NCBI GenBank assembly: GCA_963618055.1
Contig: CAVERI010000007.1
Location: 1-64,000 of the forward strand
DNA length: 64,000 nucleotides
DNA from: SFHK01 sp963618055
GTDB taxonomy: Bacteria > Bacillota > Clostridia > Christensenellales > Aristaeellaceae
Direction of reading: 5' to 3'
Shown here: in pieces, positions 51,856 through 59,445 of the stretch
Layout: every line of letters starts with the position of its first letter
Numbering within the stretch: the stretch's first letter is position 1
Notes under the pieces: generated by a model
The model's input: only the letters and a program-made list of their open reading frames with translations
Databases searched by the model: none
Told to the model about the DNA's origin: nothing
Program-made: the position numbers and the translations under genes

Positions 51856-54003
51856 CTATATCTCCCGCACGCTTCCGTCGCACAGCCGAATTGCGGCGCT
51901 TTTCACGCGCGGCATGCCCGCCACCGGACGGCGAGCAATCCCCTCCCAGCCCGGCCTTTCCGGCGCGATCCCAAGGCCGTAGGCAAAATACAGATAGGCG
52001 GGCACCGCCGACCAGCCGTGGCACAGGCTGCCTGCGTTATCAAACGCATCGGCGCCGTCGATCGTCTCCCAGAAGCTCGTCGCGCCGGCGAACAGCATCT
52101 TGCCCCACTGCGCCTCCACGTCCCGGCGTACCCAGTCGCCGCAGCCCTCCGCGCGGGAGAGCAGCGCGTCATACTTGAACGCGGTATAGGCCAGCGTCAC
52201 AGGCACGAGCCCGCCTCGCGTCAGGCTTTCGCACACGCGCAATACCTCGCCGTCCGGGCAAATGCCGGAGACGACGCACAGCGCCTGCGTAAGCTCACTC
52301 AGGCCGCTTCGGCCGCTTGCGTCCATGAAGGAGAAATACCGCGCGTTCTCCGCGTCGTAATACGCCCGGTGCGCGGCCTCGGCCATCCGTTCCGCCTTGC
52401 GTTCCAGCTCGCCGGCCTCCTCCGCGCGCTCAAGCTCGCGCTCGATCCTCGCCAGCGCGCGCGCCGCGAGAATCACGAACGCGCTCAGCGGCGCTTCCAG
52501 ACGGTTCTCGTCCGTGTCAACGCCCTTTTCCAGATGGCCGTCCAGTCCCTCCGACCACTCGTAGAAGTTCCACCTGCCCGCGTAGCGCGCCACAAGCCCA
52601 TCGCCCCGGACGCGCGCGAGCGCCGTCTTCACAATCGTTTCGGCCACGGGCAGCATTTCCCGCGCAAACGCGCGGTCGCCGGAAAACAGCAGGTTCTCCC
52701 ACAGCGCCACGACGTACATCATCGAGAAGGACGGAATGTTCACATCCGCCCGCGAAGGCGCGCACAGCTCCAGCAGCCCGTCCGGGCGCAGCGTGCGTCC
52801 CAGCAGACGCAGACTCGCCTGCGCGAAGCGGTATTCGCCAAAGGCATAGTAGCCGATCAGCATCTGGTTGCGGCTGTCCATGGCGTACAGCGCCTGCTCG
52901 CGCCACGGGCAGTCCTCGTAGTGCTCGTGCATGCACATTTCCAGCGTGCGCAGGCAGGTATCGTAAATGCGCTGGTGCAGCGCGTCCTCCAGCTCCATAT
53001 GCGCGCCCCTCGGCAGCGGATACGTCAGCGGACGCAGGCCCGCATAGTGAAGCTGTACCCTGTGCGCGCGCACGAACAGCTGAATATAGCGCCCGCCGAT
53101 GCGGCGATAAGGATGGAAGAAGCGGGAACGCCCCCTCGGCGCGACATACCGCGCGCAGAAATTGCGAATGCCCACATAGCTGCGCACGCGCAGATCGTCC
53201 AGATGCTCGCCCCAGCCGATCAGCACCTCGGTATCCTCGTCCACCGTCAGCTCCACGTCCATCAGACCGACCTCGTTGCGCCCGAGATCGTAGACCAGAT
53301 AGATACCCTCGCCCATGTCGCTCGCGAACGTGCCGTCTTCCTCCAGCGCCCGCCTCTCCACGAAGGACAGATAGGCGTATTGCATCCGCTGGCCAAGGCT
53401 CCTTGCGTCGTCCCTCTCCTGATATACGCCCTGCGCGACCAGCTTTCCCGAAACGCGCTCGCCCATCACGCACGGTTCAATCGGGCGGTTCGTGAACGGC
53501 GGAATTTCCCCCGCCGCCACGGCGTTCTTTCCCATGACAATCGGCTTCGTCGCGTCGTAATCAAAGGTAAAGCCCAGCTGCGGCGAAATCAGCGCCGCGT
53601 CGCCGCGCGCGTAGCGCTCGTCCAGCGCGCAGAGCGTATCGAGATCGCTGTACGCCCGGCTCTCACCGTCCGCGAACACCTCGAACATCACATACGCGTG
53701 CCCGCGGATATAAACAAAGGAATCCTTCTTCGCGCAATAGCAGCGAATCGTCAGCTCGTTTTCGCCCAGCCGCACGCGCGCCGACAGGTCGATTTCGTCA
53801 AACACGCGCAGGCGCTCGTCGTCCGGATACTGATAGGAATACACATATTCCCCGTTCAGATAAATGGCATAGTGCGACTCCGCCGCGACGCGCAGAAGCG
53901 TCTGCGTCTTCCCTGCGGCAAATTTCGTTTCAAACGCCGCGTACACGTTCACCACGCCGCCGTCGTCCACCCAGATTGGTTTCGCGTTTACAAAAGGATT
54001 CAT
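51856..54003 (-). CDS. GH78-like alpha-L-rhamnosidase family protein
   Basis: A 715-residue cytoplasmic protein, shorter than the GH78 enzyme at 13911. An N-terminal jelly-roll region (ESHYAIYLNGEYV) and beta domains (to ~residue 330) precede an (alpha/alpha)6 barrel with EDCPWREQALYAMDSRNQM, the position of the GH78 DCPxRDE signature. A barrel segment GRWNFYEWSEGLDG and a C-terminal SFWETIDGAD follow. Substrate specificity may differ from rhamnose. First gene of an operon with the sialidase-family gene, with a promoter carrying a LacI-type operator. GGGGAG lies 9 bases before the ATG. Confidence 0.82.
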   Translation of the reverse strand: MNPFVNAKPIWVDDGGVVNVYAAFETKFAAGKTQTLLRVAAESHYAIYLNGEYVYSYQYPDDERLRVFDEIDLSARVRLGENELTIRCYCAKKDSFVYIRGHAYVMFEVFADGESRAYSDLDTLCALDERYARGDAALISPQLGFTFDYDATKPIVMGKNAVAAGEIPPFTNRPIEPCVMGERVSGKLVAQGVYQERDDARSLGQRMQYAYLSFVERRALEEDGTFASDMGEGIYLVYDLGRNEVGLMDVELTVDEDTEVLIGWGEHLDDLRVRSYVGIRNFCARYVAPRGRSRFFHPYRRIGGRYIQLFVRAHRVQLHYAGLRPLTYPLPRGAHMELEDALHQRIYDTCLRTLEMCMHEHYEDCPWREQALYAMDSRNQMLIGYYAFGEYRFAQASLRLLGRTLRPDGLLELCAPSRADVNIPSFSMMYVVALWENLLFSGDRAFAREMLPVAETIVKTALARVRGDGLVARYAGRWNFYEWSEGLDGHLEKGVDTDENRLEAPLSAFVILAARALARIERELERAEEAGELERKAERMAEAAHRAYYDAENARYFSFMDASGRSGLSELTQALCVVSGICPDGEVLRVCESLTRGGLVPVTLAYTAFKYDALLSRAEGCGDWVRRDVEAQWGKMLFAGATSFWETIDGADAFDNAGSLCHGWSAVPAYLYFAYGLGIAPERPGWEGIARRPVAGMPRVKSAAIRLCDGSVREI

Positions 54004-54041
54004 AAACCGCTTCTCCCCTTCGCCTGTACTGTTTTGATTTC

Positions 54042-54070
54042 ATTATACATTTAACCGGTTCATCCGTCAA
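54042..54070 (-). promoter_or_regulatory. Promoter of the GH78/sialidase operon with LacI-type operator
   Basis: Minus-strand TTGACG (54065-54070), 17-base spacer, TATAAT (54042-54047). A near-palindrome, TTAACCGGTTCA (54051-54062), fills the spacer. The central CG with A/T-rich flanks is typical of LacI/GalR-family operators. Confidence 0.8.
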
Positions 54071-54108
54071 CGATGAATCTCGGCTTCGCGGACGCGGAAT
54101 CACGGTAC

Positions 54109-54122
54109 TTAACCGATTCATC
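54109..54122. promoter_or_regulatory. Second operator-like copy, direct repeat of 54051-54064
   Basis: TTAACCGATTCATC (54109-54122) repeats TTAACCGGTTCATC (54051-54064) with one or no mismatch per half, 58 bases apart. Two sites at this distance fit DNA looping by a LacI-type tetramer across the promoter at 54042-54070. The second lies just before the -35 of the ATPase promoter. Confidence 0.6.
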
Positions 54123-54134
54123 ATAAAAACGTCG

Positions 54135-54163
54135 TTGACAAGGGAATGGAAATCGTGTATGAT
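54135..54163 (+). promoter_or_regulatory. Strong promoter of the riboswitch-ATPase unit
   Basis: Consensus TTGACA (54135-54140), 17-base spacer, TATGAT (54158-54163). Transcription should start near 54170, three bases before helix P1 of the aptamer. Confidence 0.85.
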
Positions 54164-54172
54164 TTGTCTATC

Positions 54173-54289
54173 GATGAGGGAGTAATCAACGCGCAAGCGT
54201 AATGAAGCCACCATCACGGAAGCATGGCTTCCTGACTTCATTTGAAATGATGAGACTTATCTGTTCACAAGAGCAGGTGGGTCTCTTTT
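54173..54289 (+). ncRNA. Probable yybP-ykoY (Mn2+) riboswitch with transcription terminator
   Basis: Helix P1 pairs GATGAG (54173-54178) with CTTATC (54256-54261). The next bases GGAGTA match the conserved loop-1 GGAGUA element, faced by GAGA. Next come a hairpin ACGC-GCAA-GCGT, then a P3 arm AATGAAG/CTTCATT with an asymmetric loop (10 bases against 3) and a capped GGAAGC/GCTTCC stem, the yybP-ykoY layout. A terminator GAGACTTATCTG (54252-54263) / CAGGTGGGTCTC (54274-54285) plus TTTT shares the P1 3' strand, so ligand-stabilised P1 should block termination and turn the ATPase on. Identified by pattern only. Confidence 0.8.
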
Positions 54290-54327
54290 CTATTCCCGAA
54301 CGACCAACGCAAAAAGGAGGGAAATTG

Positions 54328-56955
54328 ATGAAGGACTACGAGAAAACCATTGCACAGACGCTGACAGATGCGCAGACGACGCTCGAAGGTCTCTCGGACG
54401 CCGAGGTGCAGCGCCGCGCGGCGCAGTACGGCCGGAATCGCCTGAAGGAGGGGCGCAAAACGCCCCTGATCCAGCGCTTCCTTCAGCAGCTCGCCGACCC
54501 GATGATCCTCATCCTGCTGGCTGCGGCGCTGATTTCCGGCGTTACCAGTGTTCTGCAGGGTGAGTCGATGGCCGACGTGTTCATCATTCTGATCGTCGTG
54601 ATCATCAACGCCGTTTTGAACGTGCTTCAGGAAAGCAAGGCCGAAAAGGCCGTGGCTTCCCTTCAGGAAATGTCCGCCGCTACCAGTAAGGTGCTTCGAG
54701 ACGGCCGCCAGCAGACGGTTCCGAGCGAAGCGCTCGTGCCCGGCGACGTCATCCTGCTGGAAGCGGGCGACGCGGTGCCCGCCGACGCGCGCGTGATCGA
54801 GGCTGCCTCCCTGAAGGTGGAGGAAGCGGCGCTGACCGGCGAATCCGTGCCCGTAACCAAGCAGACGGAGCCCCTGAAAGAGGAAAACGGCCGCGCCGTT
54901 CCCCTCGGCGACCGCAGCAACATGGTCTATATGGGCTCGACCGTCGCCTATGGCCGCGGCAAGGCCGTCATCACGCAGACGGGCATGCAGACCGAAATGG
55001 GCAAGATCGCCGACGCGCTGGACAAGGCCGAGAAGAGCCAGACGCCGCTTCAGATCAAGCTATCCCAGCTGAGCAAGACGCTTACGTATCTGGTCGTGGG
55101 CATCTGCGCGGTCATCTTCGCCGTGGGCGTTCTGCGGCATGAGCCGGTGCTCGATTCCTTCATGGTGGCCGTATCGCTCGCCGTGGCCGCGATTCCCGAG
55201 GGACTGGCGGCGGTGGTAACGATCGTGCTTTCCATCGGCGTAATTCGCATGAGCAAGCGCAACGCCATCATCCGAAAGCTCACGGCAGTGGAAACGCTGG
55301 GCTGCGCGCAGATCATCTGCTCGGACAAAACCGGCACGCTCACCCAGAACAAAATGACCGTCGTCGAAACCGCGGGCGACGACACGGCGCTCCTTGCGAC
55401 GGCTATGGCGCTGTGCTCCGACGCGGAGCTGGACGAGGACGGCTCCGCCATCGGCGAGCCCACCGAATGCGCGCTGGTCAACTACGCCGCAGCCAACGGT
55501 CTCAAAAAGCCCGCTCTGAAGATGGAGCAGCCGCGCGTCGGCGAAGCGCCGTTCGATTCCATGCGCAAGATGATGTCCACGCTGCACCGCCTGCCGGACG
55601 GCTCAATCATCCAGTACACCAAGGGCGCGCCGGACGAGGTGCTGAAAAACTGCACCCACGCCCTTTTAAACGGCCAGCGCGTGCCCATGACGGCCGAAAT
55701 GCGCGCGGAAATTCTCGCGCAGAACAAGCATATGGCCGACCGCGCCCTGCGCGTGCTGTGCGCCGCCGAGCGCGAATGGGACGCGCTTCCCGAGAACACC
55801 AGCCCTGCCTTCCTCGAGCAGTCGCTCACCTATATCGGCCTGACCGGCATGATCGACCCCGTCCGTCCCGAGGTGAAGCCCGCCATTGAGGAATGCCGCC
55901 GCGCGGGCATTCGCCCGATCATGATCACCGGCGACCACCGCGATACCGCCGTGGCTATCGCGACGCAGCTGGGCATCATCACCTCCCCCGAGCAGGCCAT
56001 CACCGGCGCGCAGCTGGACGAAATCTCCGATGAAGCGCTGGACAGCGAAATTGAGAAATTTTCCGTCTACGCCCGCGTGCAGCCGGAGCACAAGGTGCGC
56101 ATCGTAAATGCGTGGAAGAAGCGCGGCAAGGTCACCGCCATGACGGGCGACGGCGTGAACGACGCACCGTCCATCAAAAACGCGGATATCGGCATCGGCA
56201 TGGGCATCACCGGCACCGACGTAACCAAGAACGTCGCCGATATGGTGCTGGCCGACGACAACTTTGCCACCATCGTGAACGCCGTCGGCGAGGGCCGCCG
56301 TATCTACGACAACATTCGCAAGGCCATTCAGTTCCTGCTCGCGTCCAACATGAGCGAGGTGCTGGCCATCTTCTTCTCCACGCTGCTGGGCTTCACGATT
56401 CTGAAGCCCGTCCACCTTCTGTGGATCAACCTGATCACAGACTGCTTCCCGGCGCTGGCTCTGGGCATGGAAAACGGCGAACGCGACCTGATGGATCGCC
56501 CGCCGCGCAATCCCCGCGAGGGCATCTTCGCCGGCGGCATGGGCGCAGCCGTGGCCGTTCAGGGCGTGATGCTGACCGTGATCACCATGGCCGCCTACTT
56601 CATCGGCCACTTCATGGAAACCGGCGCATGGGAAATCACAAACAGCGCCGACGGCATGACGATGGCGTTCCTCTCCCTGTCTATGGCGGAAATTTTCCAC
56701 TCGTTCAACATGCGCTCGCTGCATAAGTCCGTGTTCCACATGGGCTCACAGAACCTGTACATCTGGGGCGCGATGCTGCTTTCCCTGATTTCCACCGCCG
56801 CGGTCATCTATATCCCCTTCCTGTCGAACGCCTTCGGCTTCGAGTCCATCAGCTTTGCCGAGTACCTCGCAGCCATGCTTCTCGCCCTGTCCATCATCCC
56901 GATGGTGGAAATCGAGAAAATCTTCGAACGCCGCCGCGACCGCAAACGCGGTTAA
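54328..56955 (+). CDS. P2-type cation-transporting ATPase (Ca2+/Mn2+ pump)
   Basis: An 875-residue membrane pump. Seen: actuator TGES at T170, PEGL in M4 at P290, phosphorylation motif D333-KTGTLTQ, and hinge T606-GDGVND. Ion ligands of SERCA-type pumps are kept: NMSEVL in M5 (Asn, Glu) and NLITDCFPA in M6 (Asn, Thr, Asp). About 10 membrane segments are present. Ca2+ pumps of this group also move Mn2+, and the upstream yybP-ykoY-like element points to Mn2+ efflux. The ATG at 54328 follows AGGAGGG; the longer frame upstream runs through the riboswitch and is not coding. Confidence 0.93.
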   Translation: MKDYEKTIAQTLTDAQTTLEGLSDAEVQRRAAQYGRNRLKEGRKTPLIQRFLQQLADPMILILLAAALISGVTSVLQGESMADVFIILIVVIINAVLNVLQESKAEKAVASLQEMSAATSKVLRDGRQQTVPSEALVPGDVILLEAGDAVPADARVIEAASLKVEEAALTGESVPVTKQTEPLKEENGRAVPLGDRSNMVYMGSTVAYGRGKAVITQTGMQTEMGKIADALDKAEKSQTPLQIKLSQLSKTLTYLVVGICAVIFAVGVLRHEPVLDSFMVAVSLAVAAIPEGLAAVVTIVLSIGVIRMSKRNAIIRKLTAVETLGCAQIICSDKTGTLTQNKMTVVETAGDDTALLATAMALCSDAELDEDGSAIGEPTECALVNYAAANGLKKPALKMEQPRVGEAPFDSMRKMMSTLHRLPDGSIIQYTKGAPDEVLKNCTHALLNGQRVPMTAEMRAEILAQNKHMADRALRVLCAAEREWDALPENTSPAFLEQSLTYIGLTGMIDPVRPEVKPAIEECRRAGIRPIMITGDHRDTAVAIATQLGIITSPEQAITGAQLDEISDEALDSEIEKFSVYARVQPEHKVRIVNAWKKRGKVTAMTGDGVNDAPSIKNADIGIGMGITGTDVTKNVADMVLADDNFATIVNAVGEGRRIYDNIRKAIQFLLASNMSEVLAIFFSTLLGFTILKPVHLLWINLITDCFPALALGMENGERDLMDRPPRNPREGIFAGGMGAAVAVQGVMLTVITMAAYFIGHFMETGAWEITNSADGMTMAFLSLSMAEIFHSFNMRSLHKSVFHMGSQNLYIWGAMLLSLISTAAVIYIPFLSNAFGFESISFAEYLAAMLLALSIIPMVEIEKIFERRRDRKRG

Positions 56956-57017
56956 TCTCCCCGGGAGGCCGGTCTCCCCGGTCTCCCGTCATCCCACAAA
57001 GTTAACACGCAAAAACA

Positions 57018-57071
57018 TTGACAAACCAACCCAATGGCGGTATAATATTACCTGTTCACGAGCGTGAACAG
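57018..57071 (+). promoter_or_regulatory. Consensus tRNA promoter with adjacent perfect inverted repeat
   Basis: TTGACA (57018-57023), 17-base spacer, TATAAT (57041-57046), both perfect. CTGTTCACG (57052-57060) / CGTGAACAG (57063-57071) is a perfect 9-bp inverted repeat with a 2-base centre starting at the predicted transcript start and ending 6 bases before the tRNA. It may be a 5' precursor hairpin or an operator. Confidence 0.8.
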
Positions 57072-57076
57072 CATAA

Positions 57077-57150
57077 CTGGGTGTAGCGCAGCTTGGTAGC
57101 GTGCTTGAATGGGGTTCAAGAGGCCGGAGGTTCAAATCCTCTCACCCAGA
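57077..57150 (+). tRNA. tRNA-Pro (anticodon GGG)
   Basis: A 74-base cloverleaf: acceptor CTGGGTG (57077-57083) / CACCCAG (57143-57149) with discriminator A57150; anticodon stem CTTGA/TCAAG around loop ATGGGGT, anticodon GGG at 57111-57113; T arm GGAGG-TTCAAAT-CCTCT (57126-57142). The CCA end is not encoded. GGG reads CCC and CCU proline codons. Confidence 0.95.
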
Positions 57151-57158
57151 CTGAAAGA

Positions 57159-57199
57159 AACTTGGTACGATGGCAAAGGCCTGAAATACCAAGTTTTTT
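57159..57199 (+). terminator. Terminator of the tRNA-Pro gene
   Basis: A perfect 9-bp stem, AACTTGGTA (57159-57167) / TACCAAGTT (57187-57195), followed by TTTT. Confidence 0.85.
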
Positions 57200-57459
57200 C
57201 TATGTGCGCTGAATGCGCAGACGATTCTCGAATGCTCGGATTCTCTCTTAAAAACTGCTTTGCGTGGTAAAAATGTGGTAGTGCGTGGCAAGACACCACC
57301 GCCGAGAGACTGCAAGACGCTGCTCCAGTTCTTCACCGGATGTAGGCTGCTGTCATAGAGAACGTGGTCCTTGCGGCCGCGCTGTATTTCAGCGAATTTG
57401 TCTATGACAAAAAGGCCGTCGGCAATCTTCGCCAACAGCTTCTTTTTTTCACGCGCGGC
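57200..57459. other. 260-base region without a recognisable gene after tRNA-Pro
   Basis: No gene is supported. A minus-strand frame of 97 codons (57142-57435) reads GLFVIDKFAEIQRGRKDHVLYD and has no ribosome site or family resemblance I can name; its 3' part runs through the tRNA terminator. The place directly 3' of a tRNA gene is a usual integration site, so a decayed insertion remnant is possible. No att-like repeat of the tRNA 3' end was found within the window. Confidence 0.3.
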
Positions 57460-58098
57460 TTATTTGCCGGACTCGCTCGTGCTCCGCATCTGGAACGTGG
57501 AGAGCACGACCTCGGCAATCGACTTTGTCACGCCCGTGAACGTGAAGATGTACATATTTTCCCCGGCCGCCAGATAATACTGGTGGATTTCGTAGCCGTT
57601 GTAACTCGCGCCGATATACAAAAGGTTGGCGAGCGAATTAAACTCGTACTTTCCGCAGTCGTCAGAAAACTTGATGCCGGGGCACTGCGCGGTGAGTGCC
57701 TTCTTGAAGGTATCCAGCGAATCGATCAGATCCTCATTGCTGGCGCCGTCGGCCTTTCCATAATTCAAAACTAAGCTCGCGCCATCGGCGGACGCGGCGA
57801 TCAGCACGTCGTTTTCCGCGGTCATTTTCTTTCGAATTCCGCTCACGTCCAGATCCGGAAGCAGCTCATACGCCTGATCCAGATTCTCCTTATGGGAACC
57901 GGCGCCGATCAGCGCCCACTCGGCAGGCACGCCGACATAGTAGCCCGCGTAGGGGCTGATGTAGCCATGCATCAGAATGCCCTCGTCCGCCGCCTCGGAT
58001 TTCGTAGCCTCGACGGGCGTCGCAGCCGTTTCAGCCGATACAGACAAGCTCGCAAGCAGCATCAAAAGCGCAAGCAGACACGCGAAAAATCTCTTCAT
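57460..58098 (-). CDS. Secreted protein of unknown function
   Basis: A 212-residue exported protein. The signal peptide MKRFFACLLALLMLLASLSVSA is followed by a Thr/Glu-rich linker and a mature domain from about residue 42 (GILMHGYISPYAGYYVGVPAEWALIG). The rest alternates strands and helices (DVLIAASADGASLVLNYG, NLLYIGASYNGYEIHQYYLAAGENMYIFTFTG), with two Cys (PGIKF region and DDCGKYEF). The pattern (a post-signal membrane-anchor-free lipid- or ligand-binding-like fold ending in MYIFTFTG) resembles PsbP-like secreted proteins only loosely. The ATG at 58098 is preferred over 58116 for a clean signal peptide. It is divergent from the VanW-repeat gene. Confidence 0.7.
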   Translation of the reverse strand: MKRFFACLLALLMLLASLSVSAETAATPVEATKSEAADEGILMHGYISPYAGYYVGVPAEWALIGAGSHKENLDQAYELLPDLDVSGIRKKMTAENDVLIAASADGASLVLNYGKADGASNEDLIDSLDTFKKALTAQCPGIKFSDDCGKYEFNSLANLLYIGASYNGYEIHQYYLAAGENMYIFTFTGVTKSIAEVVLSTFQMRSTSESGK

Positions 58099-58127
58099 TC
58101 CTTGTTTCCCTCCCATTCATCTGCTTC

Positions 58128-58156
58128 ATCATAGCACAAATACCCGCCAAAATCAA
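58128..58156 (-). promoter_or_regulatory. Promoter of the secreted unknown protein
   Basis: Minus-strand TTGATT (58151-58156), 17-base spacer, TATGAT (58128-58133), 30 bases before the ATG. Confidence 0.7.
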
Positions 58157-58296
58157 CGCATAATCCGGAGAATTCATCTTTCGTTCCAGATCACGCCCAC
58201 AATTTGACCAAATTTTTCCGAACTTCAGACCAAAAAACGGAACCTCCGTCGAAGCGCGCGCGTCTAAAGAACACCAATGATTCGGAGGTGGAATTT

Positions 58297-59352
58297 ATGA
58301 AACGCACAATTTCGATTCTTCTTGTTCTGGTTATGCTCCTTGGTATCTACCCTGCGGCATTGGCCGACTGGGGTGACGACGGCTGGAGCGATTCCAGCAG
58401 CTGGGGCGACACGACCTCCTCCGGCTCCACTACGGTGGAAGCCAAAACAAGTCTATCCTCGGCCTCCAATGCGCAGCTTCGCAACATCGAGCTCGCGGCC
58501 GAAGCCATTTCCGGCACGCGCGTCTCCTACGGCAGCAATTTCAGCTTTAACGATGTCGTGGGCGAGCGTTCGGCCGACAACGGCTACCGCATGGCGATTA
58601 ACGGCCGCGGCGTAAGCGTTCGCGGAGGCGGCGTGGGGCAGGTTGCGACGACCCTGTATCTGGCACTGAAAAAGCTGAAGAACATCAGCTACATTGAGCT
58701 GCACACCTACGGTGACCGCTTCACCGGCAGCTATGTGGCCTCCGGCAGCAACGCCGTCGTTACCGACTATGCCAACGGACAGGACTTCATCTTCCGCAAT
58801 AAGGCGGGCAACCTGACCATCGACATGTGGGTCAGCCGCAGCTACCTGTACTGCCAGATCTCGGTTTCCAAGTCCTCCGGCGGCGAAGCGGTCGACGGCA
58901 AGGTTGGCTCCGCGTCGATCAAGCTTTCCGGCACCAACACGCTAAAGAACAACGTCCGTCTGGCGGCCGAGAGCCTGAGCAGCGTCACGCTGTCCTCGTG
59001 GGATGAATTCTCCTTCAACCAGATCGTCGGCCCCCGCACAGAAAAGCACGGCTACGGCGCAGCCATCAACGGACGCGGCGTGCGCGTAATCGGCGGCGGC
59101 GTAGCGCAGGTTGCCAGCGTGATTTACATGGCGGTGAAGGATCTGAACAACGTGGTCATCACCGAATCCCGCACCTACGGCAAGGATTACAATCAGTCCT
59201 ACGTATCCAACGCCGACAACGCCATCGTGACCGACTACAACAACAATATCGACTTCTGCTTCCGCTACCGCGGCTACGGAAAGCTGAAGATCGTCGTCTC
59301 CGTAAACAAGAGCGGCACGCTTCTGACCTGCGACGTGTACGAAAGCAAATAA
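58297..59352 (+). CDS. Secreted protein with two tandem VanW-like domains
   Basis: A 351-residue exported protein. The signal peptide covers residues 1-23 (ISILLVLVMLLGIYPAALA). A Ser/Trp/Asp linker follows. Two VanW-like units run from ~60-190 and ~217-345; each has a NxxLAAE start, a (N/D)xFSFN(D/Q)(V/I)VG(E/P)R motif, AINGRGV and a GGGV-(G/A)-QVA core (110-118 and 266-273). VanW is an accessory protein of vancomycin-resistance clusters with unknown biochemistry; most VanW proteins are not resistance determinants, and none of vanHAX is here. GGAGGTG lies 6 bases before the ATG. A strong terminator follows. Confidence 0.88.
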   Translation: MKRTISILLVLVMLLGIYPAALADWGDDGWSDSSSWGDTTSSGSTTVEAKTSLSSASNAQLRNIELAAEAISGTRVSYGSNFSFNDVVGERSADNGYRMAINGRGVSVRGGGVGQVATTLYLALKKLKNISYIELHTYGDRFTGSYVASGSNAVVTDYANGQDFIFRNKAGNLTIDMWVSRSYLYCQISVSKSSGGEAVDGKVGSASIKLSGTNTLKNNVRLAAESLSSVTLSSWDEFSFNQIVGPRTEKHGYGAAINGRGVRVIGGGVAQVASVIYMAVKDLNNVVITESRTYGKDYNQSYVSNADNAIVTDYNNNIDFCFRYRGYGKLKIVVSVNKSGTLLTCDVYESK

Positions 59353-59357
59353 CCAAT

Positions 59358-59397
59358 CACAAACAGCCGGGGCGATTGCTCCGGCTGTTTGTGTTTT
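59358..59397 (+). terminator. Rho-independent terminator of the VanW-repeat gene
   Basis: A perfect 13-bp stem, CACAAACAGCCGG (59358-59370) / CCGGCTGTTTGTG (59381-59393), then TTTT. Confidence 0.92.
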
Positions 59398-59401
59398 AAA
59401 A

Positions 59402-59432
59402 GCGCCCGCTTCCAGTTGGAAGCAGGCGTTTT
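59402..59432 (-). terminator. Terminator of the Gfo/Idh/MocA gene
   Basis: Stem GCGCCCGCTTCCA (59402-59414) / TGGAAGCAGGCG (59417-59428) with a tight GT turn (one mismatch), flanked by AAAA/TTTT so it can act in both directions; it lies 14 bases past the oxidoreductase stop. Confidence 0.75.
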
Positions 59433-59445
59433 AACGTTTACAGGC

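Noticed and set aside
54202..54327. N-terminal extension of the ATPase starting at 54202
   Set aside because: These 42 codons run through the riboswitch and terminator; AGGAGGG before 54328 marks the real start.
57142..57435. 97-codon minus-strand frame next to tRNA-Pro as a phage or integrase remnant
   Set aside because: No integrase motif, ribosome site or att repeat is visible; it was kept only as an unexplained region.
58297..59352. Vancomycin resistance from the VanW similarity
   Set aside because: No vanHAX or vanRS genes are present, and VanW-domain proteins are common in sensitive bacteria.
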